Below are positions 47,427 to 57,923 of a stretch of 64,000 nucleotides of DNA, piece after piece. Under the pieces are notes generated by a model that worked only from the letters and a program-made list of their open reading frames with translations, did no database searches and was not told the origin of the DNA. The stretch's first letter is position 1; each line of letters opens with the position of its first letter. The stretch covers positions 2,761,773-2,825,772 of the forward strand of contig OZ020524.1 of assembly GCA_963971425.1 (NCBI GenBank), given 5' to 3'. This stretch comes from Bryoerythrophyllum caledonicum (Eukaryota > Streptophyta > Bryopsida > Pottiales > Pottiaceae). The translations under genes were made by a program, and so were the position numbers.

Positions 47427-50400
47427 ATGGCACCACCAAATATTGGTAGAATCTGGGAGAGCCACGGTTAGTGGATCGTGGAAGTGGATGAGACGAGCGC
47501 TTTCTTATGGGTGACGGATTATCCCTTTGAGCTGGGGAAGCGTACATCGGCGTTGGGAAAGAGTTTTGGCAAAATCCAGGCAATCACTCTTTGACGTGAT
47601 GATATGGTATACGTTACTTGCGTAGTGGGTCCAGGTCAATCGGAGGTGAAGACTTCACTTTCGAAAAAGTTGCTTCTTGCACCTGTCCCTTTGAATCTTC
47701 TTCAAAATCCAGGTCAAGTGAAATTCCTCAAATCATTGCAGACGTTTTGGTTGAACATCTCTCTTGCGGTACGTATTGCTAGACACAATAACGTTTTAGC
47801 CTGTTTAGCGTTATCACCGGAGATGGTGCTGAAGGCTAAGAAAATTATGGAAGAACATATTAGATATGAAGCATTTCGGGAGAGGGATCCATCACGTGCA
47901 ACAACTCAAGCCCCACCAGCAGAACCAGAAGAAACAGAAGTTTATCGAGTTCTTGCTGAGCCGTTGCAACTGGATTGGCGACCACTGGAGGGGGGGAGAG
48001 GAAGTGGAGGCCAACATCCCATCACAACTTCTGAGGTACAGACATTGCCGAATCCTCCATTAACGAGTAGACGTCCTACGAAGAGGCCACGGCGTATTGA
48101 CAGTGATGTAGCTTCTGGTTCAAGAAAAGGCCCATCAAGTATGGATCCAAGTGGGAGGAGGTCGATTGGGAGAAGTGCAAGATCCGGTGGCAGGATTCCT
48201 AGGTCGGGGCTCAGGACGTCTGATGGTCATCGTAGGGCTCCTACATCTACAACAAGAGATTTAGCTGATTTGTCAGCCATGACGCCGGAGGGAGAAGATT
48301 TTGACAACCTTCCAGACAGTATACCAGAGGATTTTGAAGACAATGCAGAGATACCACAGGATCTTCCAACTCCAATGAATTTAAAAGCACCAGTGCCTAC
48401 AACAGAGGAGATTGCGAAAGGATCAGTGTGGGGGAATTTTGTGTTTAAGGCACACATAGACCGCATTGTCTCTGTGGAGAATCCGGAAACCAACCACCGG
48501 GTTTTATCACAGAAGAGGGTCATAGAAGTATTCAACCGCTTACGAGACCCAGAATCCGCGACTCGGGTGAGTAGATTGGTACTTCGACCGATCAGATACA
48601 TCGTGCATACTACCACCGATGATGGTGTCGTTGAGAAGGAAGAGCTGCCATTTCCATTGGTAGGTATTGCACGAGAGTTTAAGCGCATGTTCATTGCACA
48701 CGCGAGTGCTTCTGCACAGGGTGCTATGGGATCCCAGTATTCTTGGCTTCAAGATCATATCATTTGGGAACCGGTGGATGGGCAACACATAGTAGCAGCT
48801 TGTAAGTTTGCACAGCAGCAGTGGAGAGATGGTACTATGCCTTTAAATGAGTACCTGGACACGTTTGAGCGGCGGGAGGCCTCTTTTGTGGTGTATGATG
48901 ATCGTCGCTTATACATTGAGAAGTCTGCGCGGATCAACGTGGCGGAGTTCCAGAGACATTCATATTCTACCATGGAGGAGGATTTGAGGAAGATCCGTCA
49001 GATTTGGGATCAATACGGGAGGCCTGATAGCACACTACGTACGGACGATGCACGCAGGGCTGTTGCTTTGGTGAGTGCGGCAAGTGTAGTGCACAAGTTG
49101 CCCAAGGGGGATGGAGTTGTCACGGTGAAGAGGTTAGCCAAAAACATGGAGGATCTGACCAATCATGCATGGAATCCGAGCAATGACTACTTCGAAGCTA
49201 TCATTCAAGTATGCAAGGACTACGAAGACGGCATTCTCTTTTACAGCAAGGAGGAAGAGGACAAGTGGAAGGACATGGCGAGGAAGAAAGAACTCGATCC
49301 AAATGTGGACGTACGACCAACAAGAAAGGAGATGACGCAGAATTGGTTGAGGCCGTTAGGTAGGGTTCCGAATCCATATTATCTTCGGTTGGCAAAGTCT
49401 GCTGCAGCGAAGCCGGTGGGGGAGGATGGAGTAAGACCACGTCAAGCATAATACTTTGACGGTGTAAAAGACAAGAATCCACATCCTCGTACGATTGCCG
49501 GTGTGGTTGACCGATATCAGAGGCGAGAAGCTGTGATGAATTCCATCCGTTGGTTGATGGTGGAGAACAAGGAAAGTACACCTGATTCCATGGAGGATTT
49601 CTTTCGTATCCGTGTAGGAAAGTATTTTCCGAGGAGTAACGCACAACTTGATACGTTTGGAAAGCTTTTGAATGCTGCCACGAAAAAAGCTTGGACTGCT
49701 CCTGTGCGGGGAAGGTGTCTAAACTGGAAGACATAGGCTATCTCATCCCCCCTTCTATCAGGTTTCATTATGGTGACATTGCAGCAGGGGGGCGTGGAAA
49801 CATTGGATTGTCCGTGGATGTGGGAGGACTGGCTACTGCTAATTCGGAATGGCAGATGGAAGTCAAGAGGCCAAGCCAGAGCGACACAGAGAATCTTCTT
49901 CCGGTTCGGTGTAGAAGAGAGTTATCCCGCACCGACTACATAGAGTTGGGAAAACCATGTTTGTGGGTGATTGATTGTCGACGTGGCGGTGGAAGGCATG
50001 GAGATGGTCATTGGGGAGACGCCCAGTTATCCGCAGTTTTTGCACAGCCGGCATTATGGATGGCAAATATTGAACGATGGAACGTCATCTTCTTGTTACC
50101 AGTGGCCGTGTATGCCAACGAAGAGTTTTTCACGAAGGTGAAGCTTCCAGGGGGATGTACTATGCGATGTGGATGTTGGGCATTTGATCCGAACTCGGTT
50201 AATCCCTATGCTCTTGATTTTACAGAGAATGGGCGTCTGGAGCAAGTAGTACAACCGATTGGCGATGTTGTGATTTATATACAGCTCCCTGTGGGTACAT
50301 CTCCTGGCCCGAACTATGTTTCTGGAGAGGTTCCACTTCCTCTTGTTTTCTTGGATCACTGGAGTGAGGCAGGCCAACCCTCTGAAGTTGATTCACTTGA

Positions 50401-51390
50401 GAGATCTCCATCAGAGCTGGCAAGACTAGTGGGCTCATACTTGCCCCGTGGTTGGGGTTTAGTGGCGTGTAACATATCTACGGCCATTCCCACGATCCTT
50501 GAAGGAGATTTCAGGGATCTGAGGTTTTCATCATTGACGATTGTACAGACAGACTTTCATTTCTGTACAATGAGTTGTCCGACAATTTCCAAGGACAACT
50601 GTTGGTCAAGACTGGTGGAACAAGTACTGGTTGCAACATCGTACCTAAGACCGAAGAGGCAGTTGGTGGAGTGAGGAATGAAGACGACAATGAGGATGGA
50701 GGTGGTTTACATGAGAGATTGTCACGTTCAGGTACCACTAAAGATTTCTCATCTGGTAGTGGTTCAGACGTCAATGAAGATGGAGTGAACCAGTCTTCTC
50801 CAGGAGAGAGGATTCCATCGACGCAGCGGGCGATGGGAGATACTACAGGGGAGACATCTGCAACACCTACAGAGAGGATGCAAGATACCGGTGTAGTGGA
50901 TGTTGGTTTGGCGGCAGGGGCAGGAGGGGGGCGTACATTTGATGGTCCTAGGCTGGAGATGGAGGAAGAATAATTGGATTCATCGGAATTTTTTTCGGTG
51001 CAGAGGAGGATTCCACAGCCTTCGATGCCTTCTCAATCAGAGCCTGTATCGGAGACACAAGAGACGTTCGGAGGTACTCAGAGTGATACCTGACCAGGTT
51101 TGCCTTCCGTTCCAAGATCTAGCGTATCCGAGGACATCATTGCATTTCAGGGGGCCTTCTCGTTAGAGCGAGAGATGTCCTTCAATCGAGAGGATGGCTT
51201 TTTCTACAATGATGATAGGGTAAGGTATACGCGGGAGGGTGTTCCTAGCAATTACTGATATGTTGAGTGTGCGTCCATTGGCATCGAAGGTGTGGGAGAT
51301 CGTTTAGTGCAGGATCATGAACTGTCCGCTATGGTAGGTAGCGCCATTGGACACGTGGAGGGAGTCGTTCCGCCGGAAGATGAGCTCTGA
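47427..51390 (+). pseudogene. Decayed large gene of the 15-kb element; ParB-like and methyltransferase-like segments
   Basis: One frame runs from ATG 47427 (MAPPNIGRIW) through TAG 47469-47471, TGA 47592-47594 and TAA 49449-49451, which leave an open 615-codon stretch at 47604-49451. Frameshifts near 49700-49735 and 50515 and stops at 50971-50973 and two later TGAs follow; the frame ends at TGA 51388-51390. About 1,320 codons are involved. A central block has SWLQDHIIWEPVDGQHIVAA, resembling the DGxHR motif of ParB/sulfiredoxin-type domains but with Ile for Arg. Further on LWVIDCRRGGGRHGDGHWGD and then NVIFLLPVAVY recall the catalytic-loop region of N6-adenine methyltransferases, without a clear DPPY. 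Ser/Gly-rich linkers flank these parts. Both assignments are tentative. It reads outward to the right inverted repeat. Confidence 0.55.
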
Positions 51391-52309
51391 GCCTTGGAGC
51401 TATATACTATAATAGAGCATGCACGCAGTTTAGGTGACAAGTACGTTAGTATAATGCAGTTTGAGATGTGTCTATCGTTTGGTGGGTGGTATATATTTAT
51501 ATATTGGGTGGTCCATACGATATGTTTGATTTTAGAATTCCTCAGCAATAGTGTGGAATTGCTTGATTATGTATGTTTTTGCATTATAAAATACAGTGAG
51601 GTACTTTACACTGTCTTAGGAAATTGCATATATATTTTTGTATCTCTTACACATTGTATTTGTAGTGCACTACTCTAAAATCCTATAATAACTCATAACA
51701 ATTTTATAATCTGTTTGGGCACATGATTATAATTTTGTAGCAGGATTTGTAAACTAGATTAGATATCATATATTTTCTAAAAAAGGGTAGCAAATGTAAA
51801 AAATATATTACTGATATGAGCATGAAGATGCCAAGGTATGACACGACAAACACCAAAAAAATTTGACAAAAAACATACTATACTTTTGCCAAATTTAGAT
51901 TTAAAAAAAAGTTATGAGCAAATAACTTGCGGCTTTCTACCAGCAACCAGTGCACTTGGCCAAGTGCATAATTGCTTAATTGCGTGTTCTATATGATGTT
52001 TTTTTGAACATTTAATTAACATGTATGTTGAGGCTTCATTTTGGAAGACTATGCTGATCCACAAAATATTACATCATACTAAACATTCTAGATTTTTGTA
52101 ATATTTACCAAATGGATAGAGGTGGCAGTTCCGATCTATGGCCATAGTTGATGCATGACACTTAGGCAATGATCAACGGTGCAAGTGGAAGTCTTGGCGG
52201 CGATATAACTTTTTCCAAAAGAACCCTTGTTTCTTGAATAATATTCCATTGCATACAATAAACTTGGATTATGCAAAAGAAAGAGATATGTGTGGACTGG
52301 AAAAAACAC
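51391..52309. other. AT-rich 3' flank and end of the 15-kb unit
   Basis: Non-coding. It contains the right 24-bp inverted repeat (51958-51981). Nothing else was recognised. Confidence 0.5.
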
Positions 52310-52460
52310 CAAAAACACCATATGCAATGGTCAATTTTGTACATAATTGATTTACAAAGGGGAATGTCCAAAAAAATTTAGACAATTCAAGGATTTGTCT
52401 AGGTCATACCCATGTAATGCGTAAGTGATACCCATTGTGTATGAACCATTGTGGAAAGGG
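52310..52460 (-). repeat. Solo terminal repeat of the 59283-60215 element family
   Basis: GTACATAATTGATTTACAAA, GGGGAATGTCC, GGATTTGTCTAGGTCATACC and ATACCCATTGTGTATGAACC match the right terminal repeat at 60060-60215. No partner end was found next to it. Confidence 0.65.
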
Positions 52461-52789
52461 AAAATAATCAGTTTGGCAGGTAGGCGCCGAAATTAACGAC
52501 TGGGTACAGTAATGAAAACAAACATGTGAAAGAAATGAATCCGGGCAAGAAAAATCATTCCCATTCTTTGGATATTTTTTGCTCCATCAAACGGGTCTCT
52601 AGAAGAATTCCGGCAAGACTTAACCTCTAAAGCACCAAGTGTCTCTTCGAGAGACAAATTTTGACTGCTGTTATATTTCAATGAGAATGGTCAAAATTCA
52701 CAAAAGGATTACCACATCATCTCATGTAAGTGTGGAAGAAGATCCTACGGTTACATTGTCAAAAATTCATCAAGACAACTTTTAATTAA

Positions 52790-54461
52790 CCCTTAAAGGA
52801 CCAATTGTCAAAAATGGGCTTTTTGAAAGTTCGATCAGGTTCCTATGGTGTCAATTTCCAACATTCCTCTTTGAAATTTTTACTTTAGAAAGGCATTACC
52901 AAGACCTTAGTGGGAAAACAAGTTTTTCCTAAATTCGACACTTGATGAAGAAGTTATAGGCTTTTTAATTTCATATGGGGAGAGCGGGCACCTCGGGCAC
53001 CTCCAAAAACTTTTGCTAGGACACTCTATTGAATGTGAGATTTTCCATACTTACAAGTAATATTGTTTTCCTTCATATTGCCAAAAAAAAGTTCTTGTCT
53101 TTAGTGGAAAATAGCATACCAACCCAAGTCAAACATTTTCACACATTGTCATTCATTGTTGGGCAAGGTACGAAAAAACTTCTTCTTATCGACATAAAAC
53201 CTAGATATCTTTATATTTTTCACTTTTTATTTTTCCCACAACAATATGTGGTGTAAACCGAAGATACGGTCCCCCCATGCTACTTCCATGCACATGTGGA
53301 ACCCAAAGATGTCACTGCAATGCAAGATTCAAATCAGACATACTATGTGTCAAAGGACTACCATATAAAGACCCCCCACCGGACCACATAAATTCAAACC
53401 TCACCATCCAATTTATCAAACTCAAATATTGTAACGATAGATTTTCCCCAGAAGCAATCGAAAACAAAATTAATAAATACCAACCACTTATCAACGACAT
53501 AACAACCCTTGGATGGAAAGTTGACCCCCTTATTGTCATTACTGCCGGAGCTAGAGCCACTACCTTTATCTCCTCTATGAAAACCTCAAAAAAACATACA
53601 ATATCCCCACTAATCCAATTAAAAATACATTCACAAATATTAACATCATCGCTATCCAACATGCAATGTCCATACTCTTACATAAAAAGTAAACTAGAAA
53701 ACAACCAACCCCTTCCAGATTCACATGATACATCTTAAAACCTCTCAGAACACACAGTTAATCCTAAACAGATCACCTCTAGGAACAAAGTCTTGTGGCT
53801 CTAGTTTGTCCTTGTTTCTGGTTACAAGTTACTCGTCCCGGGCTACATAGTGTCTACCCTCAAGAGGGGGAGTAGGTTTATACTACTAAACCTATGTCCG
53901 GTGGACATGGATTTTGTGGGGGAACGAACAGACACTTTATTCACTCCGGCCTCCTCAAGGACCGAAGTTCTCTTTGAGGTGTAAACCTTCTTATTGACCA
54001 TTCGGATTATCAATCCAAAACATATTAAGTTCACAAGAGATTAAAGTGTGAATTGGCAAATTTCAAGCCTCCACTCCTTGCACAATTGTTTTAAATATGC
54101 TACACCCATCCGCTTCCTCTAAAAATTGGTGTACAAGGAACTAACATTATGCTTGACAAGATGGTAATGGATTTAGTACTTGTGTAGTGCATAAATTTGA
54201 CTCCAAGTGAAGTCAAAGTCTGCTGATCCACTAAACGCAGGGAAGAAAATGAACCATTAGTATGACTTTAAACACTGTAATCTTTCAATCCGTGCGGTGA
54301 AAGTTTATGAAATTTAGTAAACATATTACTTAAAAAGTTTTAAATGAGACCCTACGGTCAGAACAAGAAATCAAAATTTTTGTTTCCTTCTTTGTTCATT
54401 GCACTAGAATCCAACAAGCTTGAACTGTTTTTGGTGTAAAACTGTCACGATACCTTAGGGG
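52790..54461 (-). mobile_element. TTAA-family element, reverse orientation, split by a LINE
   Basis: It starts CCCTTAAAGGACCAATTGTC after TTAA (52786-52789) and ends TACCTTAGGGG before TTAA (54462-54465). Without the 719-bp LINE and its 9-bp duplication the element is 944 bp, the normal family length. Family order is complete in reverse. Confidence 0.9.
53260..53978 (+). mobile_element. 5'-truncated LINE with restriction-like-endonuclease C-terminus
   Basis: The insert is flanked by GTGTAAACC at 53251-53259 and 53979-53987. It encodes the last ~150 residues of a retrotransposon protein (ATG-free frame continuing to 53738): a Cys/His-rich piece (LPCTCGTQRCHCNARFKSD), then PPPDHINSNLTIQF, KLKYCND, KINKYQPLI and WKVDPLIVITAGARATTF. 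This order (zinc knuckle, PD...D, KxxKYxPL) is that of the restriction-like endonuclease following the reverse transcriptase in R2/NeSL-type LINEs. The 240-bp 3' tail has CCCTCAAGAGGGGGAGTAGG, a TATGTCC-GGTGGACATG hairpin and ends GACCGAAGTTCTCTTTGAG without poly(A). Target-primed reverse transcription explains the truncation. Confidence 0.8.
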
Positions 54462-54503
54462 TTAAGGAAGCAGAGGTTCCTCTAAAATGCCTTTGGTCCT
54501 TAA

Positions 54504-55432
54504 CTCCTAAAGGACCACGACCACTTTCGCTCTAAAACTGGTCCAAAACTGCCACTACCAAAAAGAGACATGAAAATCACATCTCAAAGTGAATTTCAGA
54601 TTTTCAACCGTAAGATCTTTAAATAGACTTCTACATAAACATGCCAAAAAAAATTTGGTTGCAATCCACCGCACGGATTGATAGATTTTAGTGTTTAAAG
54701 TCAAAACAATGGTTCATTTTCTTCCCTGCGTTGAGTAGATCAGCAGACTTTGACTTCACTTTGTATCAAATTTTTGCATTGTAAAAGGTCTAAATCTTTT
54801 ACCATTGTCTTAAGCATGATGTTATTACCCAACACACCAATTTTTAGAGGTAAAAAAGGGGTGTAGCATATTCAAAACAAGTGTGCAAGGAGTGGAGGTT
54901 CAAAAATTGCCATTTCACGTTTTATTTTTTTGTGAACTACGTATGTATTTGAATGATAATCCAAACGGTCAATAAGAAGGTTTTCACCACATATTGTTGT
55001 TGAAAAAATAAAAAGTGAAAAATATGAAGATCTCTAGATTTTATGTAGAAAAGATGAAGTTTTTTTCCCTTGTTCTGCGACAATGTGTGAACATGTTTGA
55101 CTTGGAATAAAATGCCTTTTTACACTAAAGACAAGAATTTTTTTTGAAAATTTTTAAAGAGCGAAATATTCTTTATATGTGTGAAAAATCTCAATGTCAA
55201 TAGAAACTTTTGTCAAAAAATTTGGAGGTGTCCGGAGTCCCACTTTTGGCTTTAAGTGGTACTAACTTTCAAACCACAAATCCCAAAAAAAAAAACAAAA
55301 AAAAAATCTCCATGAAGCTCTTATCAGATCCTATCTTGAAAAAGAAATTCAAACAAAAAGGTTTTTTTTTAAAATTGTAGGTACATGCCCAAAATCCAAA
55401 ATGACCCCGGGGGACGTTTGGTCCTTTAGGGG
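54504..55432 (+). mobile_element. TTAA-family element, 929 bp, TTAA duplication intact
   Basis: The ends are CTCCTAAAGGACCACGACCA and GGGACGTTTGGTCCTTTAGG-GG. TTAA stands at 54500-54503 and 55433-55436. It shares the CTGGTCCAAAACTGCCA left subterminal block with 20387-21547, marking a subfamily. Confidence 0.9.
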
Positions 55433-55439
55433 TTAAAGG

Positions 55440-56530
55440 GTTAACGCAAAAGCACACTCCCGATGACATCATCCAGGGGCTCCAACAAAACAGTCGTTAG
55501 AGCCCCCAACAAGGGCGCGTCCGCAGCCATAATGACGACGCCCCAGATAAAAAAGAGGGAGATAAGGGGAAAAAGACCAACGTGAGGGGTGATGATGCGG
55601 CCTGGCCGCATTCAGTGCACCACCCCCCGCCCAAGGCCCGCGGCCAACACGTGACCAATGGCGGGCCGGATAGGCGCAGCAGGCAGGCGTGAGGCACCTT
55701 AAGCCAATCGCGCGCGCCCACCGCCTGGCCCAACCCGCCACTTGGGGAATCCCACGGCGTGGATGGCCCCGCGGCCATGCCGCAACGCGCTCCGCCCCGT
55801 CACGCGGCCCCATGTCAGCGGCGTCCTGCCTGCCTGCCATCCTGCCTGCCCAGTCGTGGGATCCGATTCGCGAGTGCGTGTGATATATATATTTTTTCCA
55901 TGCAGGCGCCATTATATGCCATTCTCGTGACGGTGGGGCTACAGTACTTGGCAGCTTCTCCCTCACGGTGCACGGGGTCGCGCACGACCGGGTCCTCGCC
56001 GTCCGCCCGGAAGGTGGGTGGATGCCTGCCCGCGGCCATGACGTACTGCAGAATAAAGAAAAGTGCCAAAAACAATAGCACCGGGCTTTCCACGTCAGCG
56101 GAGGAAGTGAACAGCGCACATGGGGCGCAGCGGAGTCATCCACGGCTGGGGTTGGATCTCGTGGTGATGAGCACCCCGGAGTCGGAGCGGAGAAGGTTCG
56201 CCACGCTCTCCCGCTGGGTTCGCCATCACTGCGTCATTCATGCAGCAGCGCAGCGCACAGGTGGCCAGGCATCACATGGTGAGGAGCGCATACGAAGCGG
56301 TCGATAGACCAACAGTGGGCGTCACGGGTGTGGGCCAATGCGCATTGGAGGGAGGATGATCACGTGCCTCTCGGCTGGCTCCCGCCCACGCGGCAGCAGG
56401 CTTCAGGTGCGCTGCCCCACCACCCCATGCACTGCATGCTGCCCGGCGCCTTCCTGGCCTTAAACCCTGGGGGGCCTATACCCACTGATTTTATCTTGTC
56501 TTCTGGCACCTGCCAGGGTCACGGTCCTCT
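55440..56530. other. GC-rich island without a recognised gene
   Basis: GC content jumps sharply from the AT-rich flanks. Frames of up to 224 codons are open on the minus strand (55469-56143) and overlapping ones on the plus strand, as expected from composition; none shows a known motif. It could be captured host DNA, a promoter/CpG-like region or an unknown element. The edges coincide with a TTAA-family right end (55436) and lie just before another family left end (56628). Confidence 0.4.
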
Positions 56531-56779
56531 TTAACTGTTGTCAAACTTGCGACAATTGGATTTTCTGAAATTTACTATTCACACTGTGCTTCATTCGACA
56601 GTGAGGTAAAGATTCTGTCAGTTTTGACCCCTACGCTTCCTTGACTATTTCACACCAAAAAAACCCTTCAAAATTGCTGACTCTAAGAACTCCAGTCTCC
56701 ATCGGGGACCGGACTGAATATAGTGTATGTTTATTCTTTTTCACAAATATACGCGTATATTCAGTGAAAAACATACTAA

Positions 56780-57290
56780 GGGCCGCTTCACACTTGGTGG
56801 ACAAGTCAAGAGGCCGTCGATTTCCACCAATGAGATTGCTAGAATGGCCAAAGTCCCGACTTTGGGCCTTCACACTTGTGCCCAAACTCCAAAGGCCGTC
56901 GTCCTACATGGCAACACTTTTGGGTTGTTTTGGCGCCTAAGCGACGGCCTCTCGAGCAAAACTTGGGTCGCCCATTTTAGTCGACCCAAACTACAATCAA
57001 GAGTCCGTCGAATTTTTATATTAAAATAATCAAAAACCGACAAGATCTAGACCGGTAGATGAAAGAGACCGAATTTTGGGCTGATTTTTGTTGGCTGATT
57101 TTTTTTGGCGTAATGATATGGGGTTTGGACTTTGGACTTGGCCTTTGGGGCTTCACACCACGACCGGCCAAACCTTCAATCTATATTATTTAATGTATTT
57201 TTTTTGGCAAAAAAGTTTGGCCTCTCGCCATAGTTTGGCCACTCATTTTGACGGTCGGCCTCTCAACTTGGGCATAGTGTGAAGCGGCCC
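56780..57290. mobile_element. 511-bp PIF/Harbinger-like MITE, second copy
   Basis: The same termini as 23069-23647 (GGGCCGCTTCACACTTGG and reverse complement), here flanked by TAA (56777-56779 and 57291-57293). It is ~68 bp shorter than the other copy because the GGCTGATTTTTTT array has fewer units. Otherwise the two are nearly identical, so both insertions are recent. Confidence 0.9.
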
Positions 57291-57382
57291 TAAGTCTATG
57301 GTGTATGTTCATTCATTTTCACTAAACCTACAGTGTATGTTCATTCTTTTTCACTAAGCCTATGTCCTCTAGACATAAGGTA

Positions 57383-57599
57383 CACTAAAGATCACATTTA
57401 GTGTGGTGCTAAGTAAACGACTTGTAAATGCGATAAGTTTTAACTCTAGGTGCCAATTTTTACCAAGAGCACAACTCTCTATAGTATTCAAATAAGAGGA
57501 TCATTGTAGACACAGTTGGTAAAAATATTCACTTAAAGTAAAAACTTATAGCATTTACAAGTCATTTACTGGGTGCTACACTAAATGTGATCTTTAGTG
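57383..57599. mobile_element. 217-bp foldback MITE with TA flanks
   Basis: CACTAAAGATCACATTTAGT followed by GGTGCTAAGTAAACGACTTG mirrors the right end over about 60 bp with few mismatches. TA lies on both sides (57381-57382 and 57600-57601). A TA duplication and near-complete hairpin fit a Tc1/mariner-driven (Stowaway-like) MITE. It lies inside the SINE. Confidence 0.75.
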
Positions 57600-57923
57600 T
57601 AGTATAATAGTACTACTTCCCCCTTTCGAGGGGAAACACTTTTCTGCACTAAGTTCTTCCCTACACTAGGTGCCTTAGAGACAAATCCCCCCCCCCCAAA
57701 GGGCTTTTTGGGTACCCATACAACGAGGTCTCAAGACCCCCCACCATAGTTGGGTGGACTATGGTGGTAGGCAACACACCGGCGTGGGGACTTGAACTCA
57801 CAACCACCTCACGGGTGTACCATGACTCAAACCACTACACCAAGGCCGGGGTGCCTGACTCTAATGTAAAGAGTGGAGATGGAAAAAAAACCCTTGTTTC
57901 TTATTTGAACCGTAGGATCTTAA

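Larger units (their letters stand above)
36840..51981. mobile_element. Candidate 15.1-kb DNA transposon bounded by 24-bp perfect inverted repeats
   Basis: The 24 bases starting AATTAAGCAATTATGCAC at 36840-36863 recur exactly, reverse-complemented, at 51958-51981. A subterminal AAGTGCACTTGG motif (36870-36881) is mirrored by CCAGTGCACTTGG at 51947-51959. The right end also forms the perfect palindrome TGCACTTGGCCAAGTGCA. Inside lie a leftward DDE-like gene (37403-40138, with 40142-40594) and a rightward decayed gene (47427-51390), both facing outward to the ends, with nested TTAA-family elements between. No clear target duplication is visible. That the repeats bound one element is inference; the repeat match itself is certain. 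Confidence 0.6.
56687..57854 (-). mobile_element. tRNA-headed SINE with LINE-matching 3' tail, carrying two MITEs
   Basis: It is flanked by the 10-bp duplication CTGACTCTAA (56677-56686 and 57855-57864). On the minus strand it begins GGCACCCCGGCCTTGGTGTA. It has an A box TGGTGTAGTGG (57832-57842) and a B box GAGTTCAAGTCCCC (57786-57799) at tRNA-like spacing, the RNA polymerase III internal promoter. A unique body follows. The tail matches the LINE at 53260-53978: CCCTCGAAAGGGGGAAGTAG, the TATGTC-GACATA hairpin, the ACATACAC(T/C) blocks, and a terminal GGTCCCC-GAT-GGAGACT hairpin with GGAGTTC. Without the two MITEs the SINE is about 435 bp. No poly(A). Confidence 0.8.
56628..57919 (+). mobile_element. 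TTAA-family element remnant split by a SINE and capped by a newer copy
   Basis: The left end CCCCTACGCTTCCTTGACTA follows TTGA, and the element continues to 56686. After the SINE insertion it resumes at 57865 (TGTAAAGAGTGGAGATGG) and runs to CCGTAGGATC, where the next TTAA-family element (from 57924) is inserted at TTAA 57920-57923. Confidence 0.7.

Noticed and set aside
55469..56143. 224-codon minus-strand gene in the GC-rich island
   Set aside because: GC-rich DNA opens several overlapping frames on both strands, and no motif is recognisable.
57786..57842. A functional tRNA gene suggested by A and B boxes
   Set aside because: The acceptor stem does not close, and the boxes lie at the head of a SINE with a target duplication.
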